Below are positions 25,951-33,472 of a stretch of 64,000 bases of DNA, one piece after another. Source of the stretch: an uncultured Clostridia bacterium (lineage in GTDB: Bacteria > Bacillota > Clostridia > Lachnospirales > Lachnospiraceae). Positions within the stretch are counted from its first letter, which is position 1. Every line of letters starts with the position of its first letter. A program made the translations under genes and the position numbers. The stretch covers positions 1 to 64,000 of the forward strand of contig CAMIZL010000001.1 in assembly GCA_946403295.1 (NCBI GenBank), written 5' to 3'. The notes under the pieces are model-generated. The model saw nothing but the letters and a program-made list of their open reading frames with translations, made no database searches and was not told where the DNA came from.

Positions 25951-27123
25951 ATGGATTATATATTAGAAACGCTTGGCAATCTGTGGAATCAGACAGCGTT
26001 CTTAAGCCTTTCATGGGGAAACCTTCTCATGATCGGTGTTGCGCTTTTGTTCCTCTACCTTGCCATCGCATGGGGATTTGAACCTCTTCTCCTTGTGCCG
26101 ATCGCATTCGGTATGCTGCTTGTAAACATGTATCCCGAGATCATGTGGAAAGCCGGCGAAACATATATGAAGAACGGAGTTGAGGTTGTTTGCGAAGAGA
26201 CCGGTTTGTTGCGGTTCTTCTTCCAGCTTGATGAGTGGGCTATCTTCCCGTCGCTCATCTTCCTCGGTGTCGGTGCTCAGACAGACTTCGGTCCCCTGAT
26301 CGCCAACCCTATCAGCTTCCTTATGGGAGCTGCAGCACAGCTTGGTATTTTCCTTGCTTATTTCCTTGCTATCATCTTTGGTTTCAATACCAAAGCGGCA
26401 GCAGCTATTTCAATCATCGGTGGTGCTGACGGCCCTACTTCGATCTTCCTCGCCGGAAAGCTTGGACAGAGCGGTCTGATGGGACCCATCGCGGTTGCGG
26501 CATATTCGTATATGTCACTCGTACCGATCATTCAGCCTCCCATCATGAAGCTCTTTACCACCAAGAAGGAGCGTACGATCAAGATGACACAGCTTCGTCC
26601 CGTTACGAAGCTCGAGAAGATCCTCTTCCCGATCATCATCACTATCGTTGTCGTACTCATCCTTCCCAGCACAGCTCCCCTTGTTGGTATGCTCATGCTC
26701 GGTAACCTCTTCAGAGAGAGTGGTGTTGTAAGACAGCTCACAGAGACAGCCAGCAATGCAATGATGTACATCGTAGTAATCCTTCTCGGAACTTCCGTTG
26801 GTGCATCCACATCCGCAGAAGCATTCCTTAACTTGGATACATTAAAGATCGTTTTCCTCGGTCTCGTTGCGTTCGGCTTCGGTACCATGGGTGGTGTACT
26901 TCTCGGAAAGCTTCTTTCGAAGCTCACTCACGGAAGGATCAATCCCCTTATCGGATCTGCCGGTGTTTCGGCGGTTCCCATGGCTGCACGTGTTTCGCAG
27001 AAGGTTGGTGCGAAGTATGATCCCACAAACTTCCTTCTCATGCATGCAATGGGACCCAACGTTGCGGGTGTTATCGGAACAGCCGTAGCGGCAGGTGTAT
27101 TCATGGCGATGTACATGAAATAA
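25951..27123 (+). CDS. oadB: Sodium-translocating decarboxylase beta subunit (OadB/GcdB/MmdB)
   Basis: A 390-aa polytopic membrane protein that decarboxylates carboxybiotin and exports Na+. Family hallmarks are FLGVGAQTDFGPLIANP, GGADGPTSIFLAGKL with the essential aspartate at D160, and the C-terminal block running from GSAGVSAVPMAARV to DPTNFLLMHAMGPNVAGVIG. About nine hydrophobic segments are visible. It sits between the biotin carrier and the OadA-type subunit with strong ribosome binding sites throughout. Confidence 0.94.
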   Translation: MDYILETLGNLWNQTAFLSLSWGNLLMIGVALLFLYLAIAWGFEPLLLVPIAFGMLLVNMYPEIMWKAGETYMKNGVEVVCEETGLLRFFFQLDEWAIFPSLIFLGVGAQTDFGPLIANPISFLMGAAAQLGIFLAYFLAIIFGFNTKAAAAISIIGGADGPTSIFLAGKLGQSGLMGPIAVAAYSYMSLVPIIQPPIMKLFTTKKERTIKMTQLRPVTKLEKILFPIIITIVVVLILPSTAPLVGMLMLGNLFRESGVVRQLTETASNAMMYIVVILLGTSVGASTSAEAFLNLDTLKIVFLGLVAFGFGTMGGVLLGKLLSKLTHGRINPLIGSAGVSAVPMAARVSQKVGAKYDPTNFLLMHAMGPNVAGVIGTAVAAGVFMAMYMK

Positions 27124-27147
27124 TTATTGATTAAAAGGAGAAAAATC

Positions 27148-28554
27148 ATGGCTGAAAAAAGACCGGTTAAGATAACTGAGACCATACTTCGTGATGCTCA
27201 TCAGTCCCTTATCGCTACAAGAATGCCCACCGAGCTTATGCTTCCCATTCTTGACAAGATGGACAAGGTTGGATATCACTCGGTAGAGTGCTGGGGCGGC
27301 GCTACATTTGACGCATGCCTGCGTTTCCTTAAGGAAGATCCTTGGGAGCGCCTTAGAAAGCTTCGTGCAGGCTTCAAGCACACAAAGCTTCAAATGCTTT
27401 TCCGTGGACAGAACATCCTCGGATATAACCATTATGCAGATGACGTTGTTGAATACTTCGCACAGAAGTCTGTTGCCAACGGTATCGATATCGTAAGGAT
27501 CTTTGACTGTCTCAACGACCTTCGTAACCTTGAGACAGCCGTTAAGGCTACTAAGAAGGAAGGCGGACATGCTCAGATCGCCCTTTCTTACACGCTCGGT
27601 GATGCATACACACTTGAATACTGGGAGAAGACAGCGCGTCAGATCGAAGAGATGGGTGCAGATTCCATCTGTATCAAGGATATGGCAGGACTTCTCGTTC
27701 CTTACGAGGCTACAAAGCTTGTAACCGCATTAAAGAGCGGTTCGAAGCTTCCTATCCAGCTTCATACACATTACACCTCGGGTGTTGCTTCGATGACTTA
27801 CTTGAAGGCAGTCGAGGCAGGTTGCGATATCATCGATACCGCTATGTCACCCCTTTCGATGGGTACATCACAGCCCGCTACGGAAGTTATGGTTGAGACA
27901 TTCCGCGGAACAGAGTACGACAGCGGACTTGACCAGAACCTCCTTTCGGAGATCGCCGCATACTTCGCTCCTTACAGAGAGGAGTGTCTTGCAAACGGCC
28001 TCTTAAATCCCAAGGTTATGGGTGTAAATATCAAGACTCTTATGTACCAGGTTCCCGGCGGTATGCTTTCGAACCTCGTATCACAGCTTAAGGAAGCTCA
28101 TCAGGAAGATAAGTTCCAGGCAGTTCTCGAGGAAGTTCCGAGAGTTCGTAAAGACTTCGGTGAGCCCCCGCTTGTTACACCTTCGTCACAGATCGTCGGA
28201 ACTCAGGCAGTTCTCAACGTTCTTCAGGGCGAGCGTTACAAGATGGTAACAAAGGAATCAAAGAAGATCCTTTCCGGTGAGTTTGGACAGACCATCAAGC
28301 CTTTCAACCCCGAAGTACAGAAGAAGTGTATCGGCGATACAAAGCCCATTACATGCCGTCCCGCAGATCTTATTCCTCCTCAGCTCGATAAGTTTAGAGA
28401 AGAGTGCAAGGAGTGGATCGAGCAGGAAGAGGACGTTCTTTCATATGCATTGTTCCCTCAGGTTGCCATGGACTTCTTTAAGTATCGTCAGGCACAGAAG
28501 ACAGGCGTGAATGTTAATGCTGCCGATGCAGCCAATAAGGCATATCCCGTTTGA
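27148..28554 (+). CDS. oadA: OadA-type carboxyltransferase (oxaloacetate decarboxylase alpha / 5S transcarboxylase family)
   Basis: A 468-aa TIM-barrel carboxyltransferase that exchanges CO2 between oxaloacetate/pyruvate and biotin. Conserved features are TILRDAHQSLIATRM (metal ligand D16), VECWGGATFDACLRFL, RIFDCLNDLRN, CIKDMAGLL with the likely carbamylated lysine, and LHTHYTSGVASM with metal-binding histidines. Unlike classic OadA it lacks a C-terminal biotin domain, which is supplied by the separate carrier at 25486. AAAGGAG supports ATG 27148 over an upstream in-frame ATG at 27127. Last gene of the operon. Confidence 0.93.
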   Translation: MAEKRPVKITETILRDAHQSLIATRMPTELMLPILDKMDKVGYHSVECWGGATFDACLRFLKEDPWERLRKLRAGFKHTKLQMLFRGQNILGYNHYADDVVEYFAQKSVANGIDIVRIFDCLNDLRNLETAVKATKKEGGHAQIALSYTLGDAYTLEYWEKTARQIEEMGADSICIKDMAGLLVPYEATKLVTALKSGSKLPIQLHTHYTSGVASMTYLKAVEAGCDIIDTAMSPLSMGTSQPATEVMVETFRGTEYDSGLDQNLLSEIAAYFAPYREECLANGLLNPKVMGVNIKTLMYQVPGGMLSNLVSQLKEAHQEDKFQAVLEEVPRVRKDFGEPPLVTPSSQIVGTQAVLNVLQGERYKMVTKESKKILSGEFGQTIKPFNPEVQKKCIGDTKPITCRPADLIPPQLDKFREECKEWIEQEEDVLSYALFPQVAMDFFKYRQAQKTGVNVNAADAANKAYPV

Positions 28555-28581
28555 TAAGAAATAATTTTGTATTACCGTGAA

Positions 28582-28613
28582 GAGAAAAGGAGACAGATTT
28601 GTCTCCTTTTCTC
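28582..28613 (+). terminator. Terminator after oadA
   Basis: A perfect 14-bp stem (28582-28595 with 28600-28613, 4-nt loop) whose 3' arm is CCTTTTCTC-rich. There is no clean T run, so efficiency is uncertain. Confidence 0.75.
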
Positions 28614-28648
28614 ATAAAAGACGGGAAGGATCGAAAAAGGAGGTACTC

Positions 28649-29362
28649 ATGGATATCAAACCTTACAAGAAAGATTCGGAATATTCATATGCGCTCGGTG
28701 CTTTTGTTACATTTGAGCTTATTGAAGCAGCACCCGAATATGTCGAGAAAGTGCTTGTTCATTCAACCTTCACCGATAAGGAAAAACTCATGAGGATGTG
28801 CGCCGGAAGGCGTATCCCGGTCGAGACAAATGACAAGCTCATTTCAAAGCTCTCCGACAAGGAGAATGTGTTTGTCATTGGTATCTTTAAGAAATTTACG
28901 AACAGGCTTGATAAAACGAGACCTCATCTTGTCCTTGACAATCCTTCAAACATGGGCAATCTCGGAACGATCATGCGTACTTCGTGCGGCATGGGGATAT
29001 TCGATGTCGCCATAATAGGTAACGGAGCCGACATTTTTAATCCGAAGACGGTCCGTGCGAGCATGGGTTCGTTCTTCCGCATCAGATGCGAGCATTTTGA
29101 TACGTTTGACGATTATCTTAATGCATATGGATCTGATGACCGCGGGATATTCCCGTTTATGCTTGATTCGGCTGAGTTTCTTACACCCGGGCAGGAACAT
29201 GGACCCGTATACTCGCTTGTGTTCGGAAATGAAGCAACAGGCCTCGATCCTTTATATGCGTCAAAAGGAACACCTCTTAAGATCGCGCAGACCGAATATG
29301 TCGATTCACTCAATCTCACGATCGCCGTGGGCATCGCTGAGTATGTTTTCACAAAGACCTGA
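28649..29362 (+). CDS. SpoU/TrmH-family RNA 2'-O-methyltransferase
   Basis: A 237-aa SPOUT enzyme. Motif 1 is LDNPSNMGNLGTIMRT with the catalytic Asn/Arg positions, motif 2 is LVFGNEATGLD and motif 3 is VDSLNLTIAVGIAEYVF. These form the knotted SAM site that methylates a ribose in tRNA or rRNA. The N-terminal 90 residues form the substrate-binding extension seen in this family. The target RNA is unknown. AGGAGG supports ATG 28649. The last six codons and stop are part of a 33-bp tandem repeat. Confidence 0.88.
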   Translation: MDIKPYKKDSEYSYALGAFVTFELIEAAPEYVEKVLVHSTFTDKEKLMRMCAGRRIPVETNDKLISKLSDKENVFVIGIFKKFTNRLDKTRPHLVLDNPSNMGNLGTIMRTSCGMGIFDVAIIGNGADIFNPKTVRASMGSFFRIRCEHFDTFDDYLNAYGSDDRGIFPFMLDSAEFLTPGQEHGPVYSLVFGNEATGLDPLYASKGTPLKIAQTEYVDSLNLTIAVGIAEYVFTKT

Positions 29363-29440
29363 TGGGACCCACGGCATGTTTTCATAAAGACCTGATGGGA
29401 CCCACGGCATGTTTTCATAAACACCTGATGGGACCCACGA
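29343..29440 (+). repeat. 33-bp tandem triplication of the methyltransferase 3' end
   Basis: Units start at 29343, 29376 and 29409. The first contains the last codons and TGA stop of the gene; the next two repeat them with one or two changes each. The core is ATGTTTTCATAAAGACC followed by TGATGGGACCCACGGC. Confidence 0.95.
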
Positions 29441-29491
29441 TCCTTCATATGGTGTTATGAAAGCATTTATCGAATATGAATACACAAAACC

Positions 29492-29519
29492 TTGACGCAT
29501 GGATTAAAACAGTTATACT
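29492..29519 (+). promoter_or_regulatory. Promoter of nrdR
   Basis: TTGACG (29492-29497) and TATACT (29514-29519) are spaced 16 bp apart, about 38 bp before the start codon. Confidence 0.68.
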
Positions 29520-29556
29520 AGTGTTATAAATAACCTTTTTAGGGGGAGATCAGGGT

Positions 29557-30036
29557 ATGAAGTGTCCTTTTTGCGGAGATGAAAACACAAGAGTCATTGA
29601 TTCGAGACCCGCTGATGACGGTAGTTCTATCAGACGTAGGAGACAGTGCGACGTTTGCGACAAGAGATTCACAACATACGAGAAAGTAGAGACCATTCCG
29701 GTATTTATCATTAAGAAGGATAATACCCGTGAGCCCTACGACAGAGCCAAGATCGAAAGAGGTATCATGCTTGCGGTACGTAAGCGTTCCATACCGCTTG
29801 AGAAGATCACCGACATGATCGACAGTATTGAGGCTCAGATCTTTTCCCTTGATTCAAAGGAAGTTCCCAGTTCCTTCATCGGCAATCTGATCATGGACAA
29901 GCTTCAGCAGCTCGATCAGGTTTCTTATGTAAGATTCGCTTCTGTTTACAGGGAGTTCCAGGATGTAGACACATTCCTTCATGAGCTCCAGAATCTTTTT
30001 ACCCAGCATAACCCTTCCGACAATTCGGATAAATGA
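29557..30036 (+). CDS. nrdR: Transcriptional repressor NrdR
   Basis: A 159-aa zinc-ribbon/ATP-cone repressor of ribonucleotide reductase genes. The zinc ribbon uses C3, C6, C31 and C34 (MKCPFCGDENTRVIDSR, CDVC). The ATP cone covers about 49-139 and starts with FIIKKDNTREPYDRAKIERG. It senses dATP/ATP and binds NrdR boxes; no nrd gene is in the window. AGGGGGAGA lies before the ATG. Its stop codon lies at the beginning of a 47-bp tandem repeat array. Confidence 0.96.
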   Translation: MKCPFCGDENTRVIDSRPADDGSSIRRRRQCDVCDKRFTTYEKVETIPVFIIKKDNTREPYDRAKIERGIMLAVRKRSIPLEKITDMIDSIEAQIFSLDSKEVPSSFIGNLIMDKLQQLDQVSYVRFASVYREFQDVDTFLHELQNLFTQHNPSDNSDK

Positions 30037-30270
30037 TCATCTGGGGATGACGGTCATTCGGACCAATGGTCATCCGGACATAAGATCGTCCCGAAAAATG
30101 ATCATTCGGGCAATGATCATCCGGACATAAGATCGTCCCGAAAAATGATCGTTCGGGCAATGATCATCCGGACATAAGATCGTCCCGAAAAATGATCATT
30201 CGGGCAATGATCATCCGGACATAAGATCGTCCCGAAAAATGATCGTTCGGGCAATGATCATCCGGACATA
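30023..30270 (+). repeat. 47-bp tandem repeat array between nrdR and comM
   Basis: CCGGACATAAG cores recur at 30074, 30121, 30168, 30215 and 30262, exactly 47 bp apart. Full units differ at one base, GATCATTCGGG or GATCGTTCGGG, which alternates A, G, A, G and implies duplication of a two-unit block. Each unit can form a hairpin CCCGAA/TTCGGG. The start of the array (ATTCGG at 30023, TGATCATC at 30034) overlaps the nrdR stop codon. Adjacent units have no spacers between them. Confidence 0.95.
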
Positions 30271-30379
30271 AGGGCTTTTGGGATCGTTTTTGTAAATTCC
30301 CTGTGGAAACCGCAGGAATGATACAGCCTTGTGAGATGGGCTTTTCATGCTGTTCCTTTCGATATTTGAAAGGAGAAAA

Positions 30380-31891
30380 ATGGTTTCTGTAGTATTCAGT
30401 GCAGCGGTCGGCGGGATCGAGGCACAGATCATCAACGTTGAGGCAGACGTCAGTGACGGACTGCCCGTATTCAACATGGTCGGATATCTTTCTTCCGAGG
30501 TGAAGGAAGCCAAAGACCGCGTCAGAACATCTATCAAGAATTCGGGTATTTCACTCAAACCCAAACACATCACAGTCAATCTTTCACCCGCAAATCTTCG
30601 TAAGACGGGCACCGGATTCGATCTTCCGGTAGCCGTATCGATACTTGCGGCCTATGAACTCATCCCGCAGGATATTCTCGACGGATCGGTGGTTGTCGGA
30701 GAGTTGAGCCTTGAGGGAAGAATCAAACGTATCAGCGGGATCCTTCCGATAGTTCTTGCCGCCCGCGACAAGGGCTTTAAACGTGTTATCGTGCCGCGTG
30801 AGAATGTACTTGAGGGCGCTGTCGTATCGGATATCGAGATCGTAGGTATCTCTTCGCTGGGGGAGCTTATGTCACTCATAATGAACGGTGAAGAATTGCC
30901 CGTTACGGACCCCGTAAAGGTCGTTCTTGATGACGAAAAGATCTATGCCGAAGATTTCAGCGAAGTATCCGGTCAGCTTCTTGCAAGAAGAGCGGTCGAG
31001 ATAGCCGTCAGCGGAATGCATAACATCATTCTTTCGGGTCCTCCCGGAGCCGGAAAGACAATGCTCGCAAAAAGGATCCCGACCATCATGCCCATGCTCT
31101 CGTTTGATGAGAGTGTGGAGCTTTCACGCATATACAGTATCGCGGGGCTGCTCGACGAGGACCGTTATATCCTCACAAGGAGGCCTTTTTGTGCACCTCA
31201 TCATACAGCGACTATCCCTTCTTTGATCGGCGGAGGCGCAAAAGCGACACCGGGAGCCGTATCACTAAGTCATAACGGCGTTCTGTTTCTTGATGAATTG
31301 CCCGAATTCGGGCGTGAAACGATCGAATCGCTCAGACAACCCCTTGAAGACAGAAAAGTAAATATATCCCGAATGAACGCTTCCTACACATATCCGGCGG
31401 GATTTATGCTCGTGGCATCGATGAACCCGTGCCCCTGCGGTTTCTATCCCGACAGAACAAAGTGTACTTGTTCGCCGATGAGCATAGAAAGATATAAACA
31501 CAGGATCAGCAGACCGATACTTGACAGGATCGACATCTTTGTAAACGTCGAAAAGACCGATTTTAAGGATATCTGCGACGGTGGGAGCGGAGAAGGATCG
31601 TGTAGTATAAGAAAAAGGATCGAAACGGTGAGACAATTGCAACTTAAAAGATATGCGACCGAAAAGATCAGGTTTAATTCCCAGCTGACGGGAGGCATGG
31701 TTGATAAATACTGTGTATTGAACGAAAAATGTCGCAAGATCATGGAAAAGGCATACGATGCGCTTCAATTGTCGGCACGCGGCTATCACAGGATCCTAAA
31801 AGTGGCGCGGACGATCGCGGATATGGGCGGCTTTGAAAGCATTATGGAGGAGCATCTGCGCGAAGCCATAGGATATCGCGGGTTTATGTAG
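30380..31891 (+). CDS. comM: YifB/ComM-family Mg-chelatase-like AAA+ ATPase
   Basis: A 503-aa protein with an N-terminal ribosomal-protein-S5-like fold (about 1-165; includes GLPVFNMVGYLSSEVKEAKD and PANLRKTGTGFDLPVA), an AAA+ domain with Walker A GPPGAGKT (about 220-227) and Walker B LFLDELPEF, and the Cys-rich loop MNPCPCGFYPD. ComM is a branch-migration helicase that aids natural transformation; the next gene is dprA, another transformation factor. AAAGGAG supports ATG 30380. Confidence 0.93.
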   Translation: MVSVVFSAAVGGIEAQIINVEADVSDGLPVFNMVGYLSSEVKEAKDRVRTSIKNSGISLKPKHITVNLSPANLRKTGTGFDLPVAVSILAAYELIPQDILDGSVVVGELSLEGRIKRISGILPIVLAARDKGFKRVIVPRENVLEGAVVSDIEIVGISSLGELMSLIMNGEELPVTDPVKVVLDDEKIYAEDFSEVSGQLLARRAVEIAVSGMHNIILSGPPGAGKTMLAKRIPTIMPMLSFDESVELSRIYSIAGLLDEDRYILTRRPFCAPHHTATIPSLIGGGAKATPGAVSLSHNGVLFLDELPEFGRETIESLRQPLEDRKVNISRMNASYTYPAGFMLVASMNPCPCGFYPDRTKCTCSPMSIERYKHRISRPILDRIDIFVNVEKTDFKDICDGGSGEGSCSIRKRIETVRQLQLKRYATEKIRFNSQLTGGMVDKYCVLNEKCRKIMEKAYDALQLSARGYHRILKVARTIADMGGFESIMEEHLREAIGYRGFM

Positions 31892-31895
31892 TCAG

Positions 31896-32095
31896 AGTCC
31901 GTACGTTGTTTGTGTGTTGGGCGAGGAAGCGGAAGCGAATAGATTCGCTTCCAAAGAAAACTCCGGCACGTTGTTGATGTGTTGGGCGAGGAAGCGGAAG
32001 CGAATAGATTCGCTTCCAAAGAAAACTCTGGTACGTTGTTGATGTGTTGGGCGAGGAAACGGAAGCGAATAAATTCGCTTCCAAAGAAAAGGAGA
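31896..32095 (+). repeat. 65-bp tandem repeats with perfect palindromes between comM and dprA
   Basis: GTTGGGCGAGG cores lie at 31916, 31981 and 32046, 65 bp apart. Each copy carries a palindrome with arms GGAAGCGAAT and ATTCGCTTCC (31931-31952, 31996-32017, 32061-32082; the third has one change in the loop). The array begins about 5 bp after the comM stop. The last copy diverges after AAAGAAAA to give the AAAAGGAG site of dprA. Confidence 0.95.
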
Positions 32096-32102
32096 AGCAT
32101 AC

Positions 32103-33272
32103 ATGACAGATATATATAATGAAGCAAGGTGGATCGCGCTTTCCAAATTGTTTGCGTGTGAGGCAAAAAAGGCAGATGAACTTCTGGAGTATTTCGGGGG
32201 AATGGAGGAACTTTTTACGGCAAGCGAGGATGAGATAATGTCGCTTGATATTCTTAAGCCCGGGACGGCGAAAGAATTGTATGAAACAATAAAGTCCGAT
32301 GTGATGGCACAGGCGCAGAGGATATCGTGTAAAGGAATAGACTTTTACAGCAGGGAACATCCGCTTTTTCCGAAAGGCTTATTTCGGATCGATCCGGTGC
32401 CCGTCGGCCTGTTCGTGAAAGGAAATCTCCCCGGTGAGGACAAGAGAGCCGTCGCGGTAGTCGGAAGCAGGACGAGCAGTAATTACGGAAGAAGCAGTTG
32501 CAGCCTGTTTTGCAATGCTTTCGTGGAAGCCGGGATCGATGTGATAAGCGGTATGGCGCTCGGGATCGATGCGGCGGCACATGAGAGCGTTTTGCAGGCG
32601 GGGGGACCCGGGAAAACATATGCCGTCCTTGGCTGTGGTGTCGACCTTGTTTATCCGAGGACAAACCGGTTGATCTATGACAAACTCGTCGAGCGGGGGG
32701 GAGTCATAAGCGAATTCTATCCGGGAACCGAGCCTAAAAGCTATAATTTTCCGATAAGGAACAGGATCATAGCCGGACTGTCCGATGCGGTGCTTGCGAT
32801 CGAAGCCGGATCGCGTTCGGGAACACTCATAACCGTCGGATGTGCCCTTGACCAGGGCAAGGAAGTGTTTGCGCTTCCCGGAAGGATTACGGACAAATTG
32901 AGCGAAGGTTGCAACAAGCTTATCAGTCTGGGTGCGAATCCGGCTCTCGATCCGTACGATACGGTCGAGCGTATCAAAAAGCTGCCGCCGCGCGATTCCG
33001 GAGAGAGAACGGTCAAAAAATATGACAAGTCGGCATTGAACGCGTCGGCAAAGGATGTCTATGATAACAGGGAAGCGGCAAGACGGATCGGAGCCGATGA
33101 GGCGAGAAAAGTCTATCTGTCTTTGTCCGTTGAACCGAAGTGTATCGATGAGATAGCGGACGAATCGGGATTTGAGGTCGGAAAGCTGCTTGAAATACTT
33201 GTTTCACTTGAACTTGAAGGTTTTGCCAAACAAGCCGGACCCTGCATGTATGTGCAGTGTATCCCGCGATGA
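32103..33272 (+). CDS. dprA: DNA-processing protein DprA
   Basis: A 389-aa protein that loads RecA on incoming single-stranded DNA during transformation. The Rossmann-like core has AVVGSRTSSNYGR, DVISGMALGIDAAAHESVL, YAVLGCGVDLVYPRTN, SEFYPGT and FPIRNRIIAGLSDAVLAIEAG. A C-terminal winged helix is suggested at about 330-385. AAAAGGAG in the last 65-bp repeat copy serves as its ribosome binding site. It forms a pair with comM and is followed by topA, as in many Firmicutes. Confidence 0.95.
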   Translation: MTDIYNEARWIALSKLFACEAKKADELLEYFGGMEELFTASEDEIMSLDILKPGTAKELYETIKSDVMAQAQRISCKGIDFYSREHPLFPKGLFRIDPVPVGLFVKGNLPGEDKRAVAVVGSRTSSNYGRSSCSLFCNAFVEAGIDVISGMALGIDAAAHESVLQAGGPGKTYAVLGCGVDLVYPRTNRLIYDKLVERGGVISEFYPGTEPKSYNFPIRNRIIAGLSDAVLAIEAGSRSGTLITVGCALDQGKEVFALPGRITDKLSEGCNKLISLGANPALDPYDTVERIKKLPPRDSGERTVKKYDKSALNASAKDVYDNREAARRIGADEARKVYLSLSVEPKCIDEIADESGFEVGKLLEILVSLELEGFAKQAGPCMYVQCIPR

Positions 33273-33472
33273 CGGGAGGGCTCTTTTAATGTTTATGAGC
33301 CAAAAAAATCGGTTCGATAACAAATTATACTTGCATATGAAAAGAAAAAAGTGTAAACTTGTCAAGACTTGCAAGCTGAGTATCACGGATTGTGGATTAT
33401 TTCACGAAATGGTTACATCGTGTTATCGATGCTTACGGTTAAAGATCCATATTGGGTATTGTGGAGGAACTT

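Noticed and set aside
30023..32095. CRISPR arrays
   Set aside because: Units of 47 and 65 bp abut directly with no variable spacers, no leader and no cas genes nearby.
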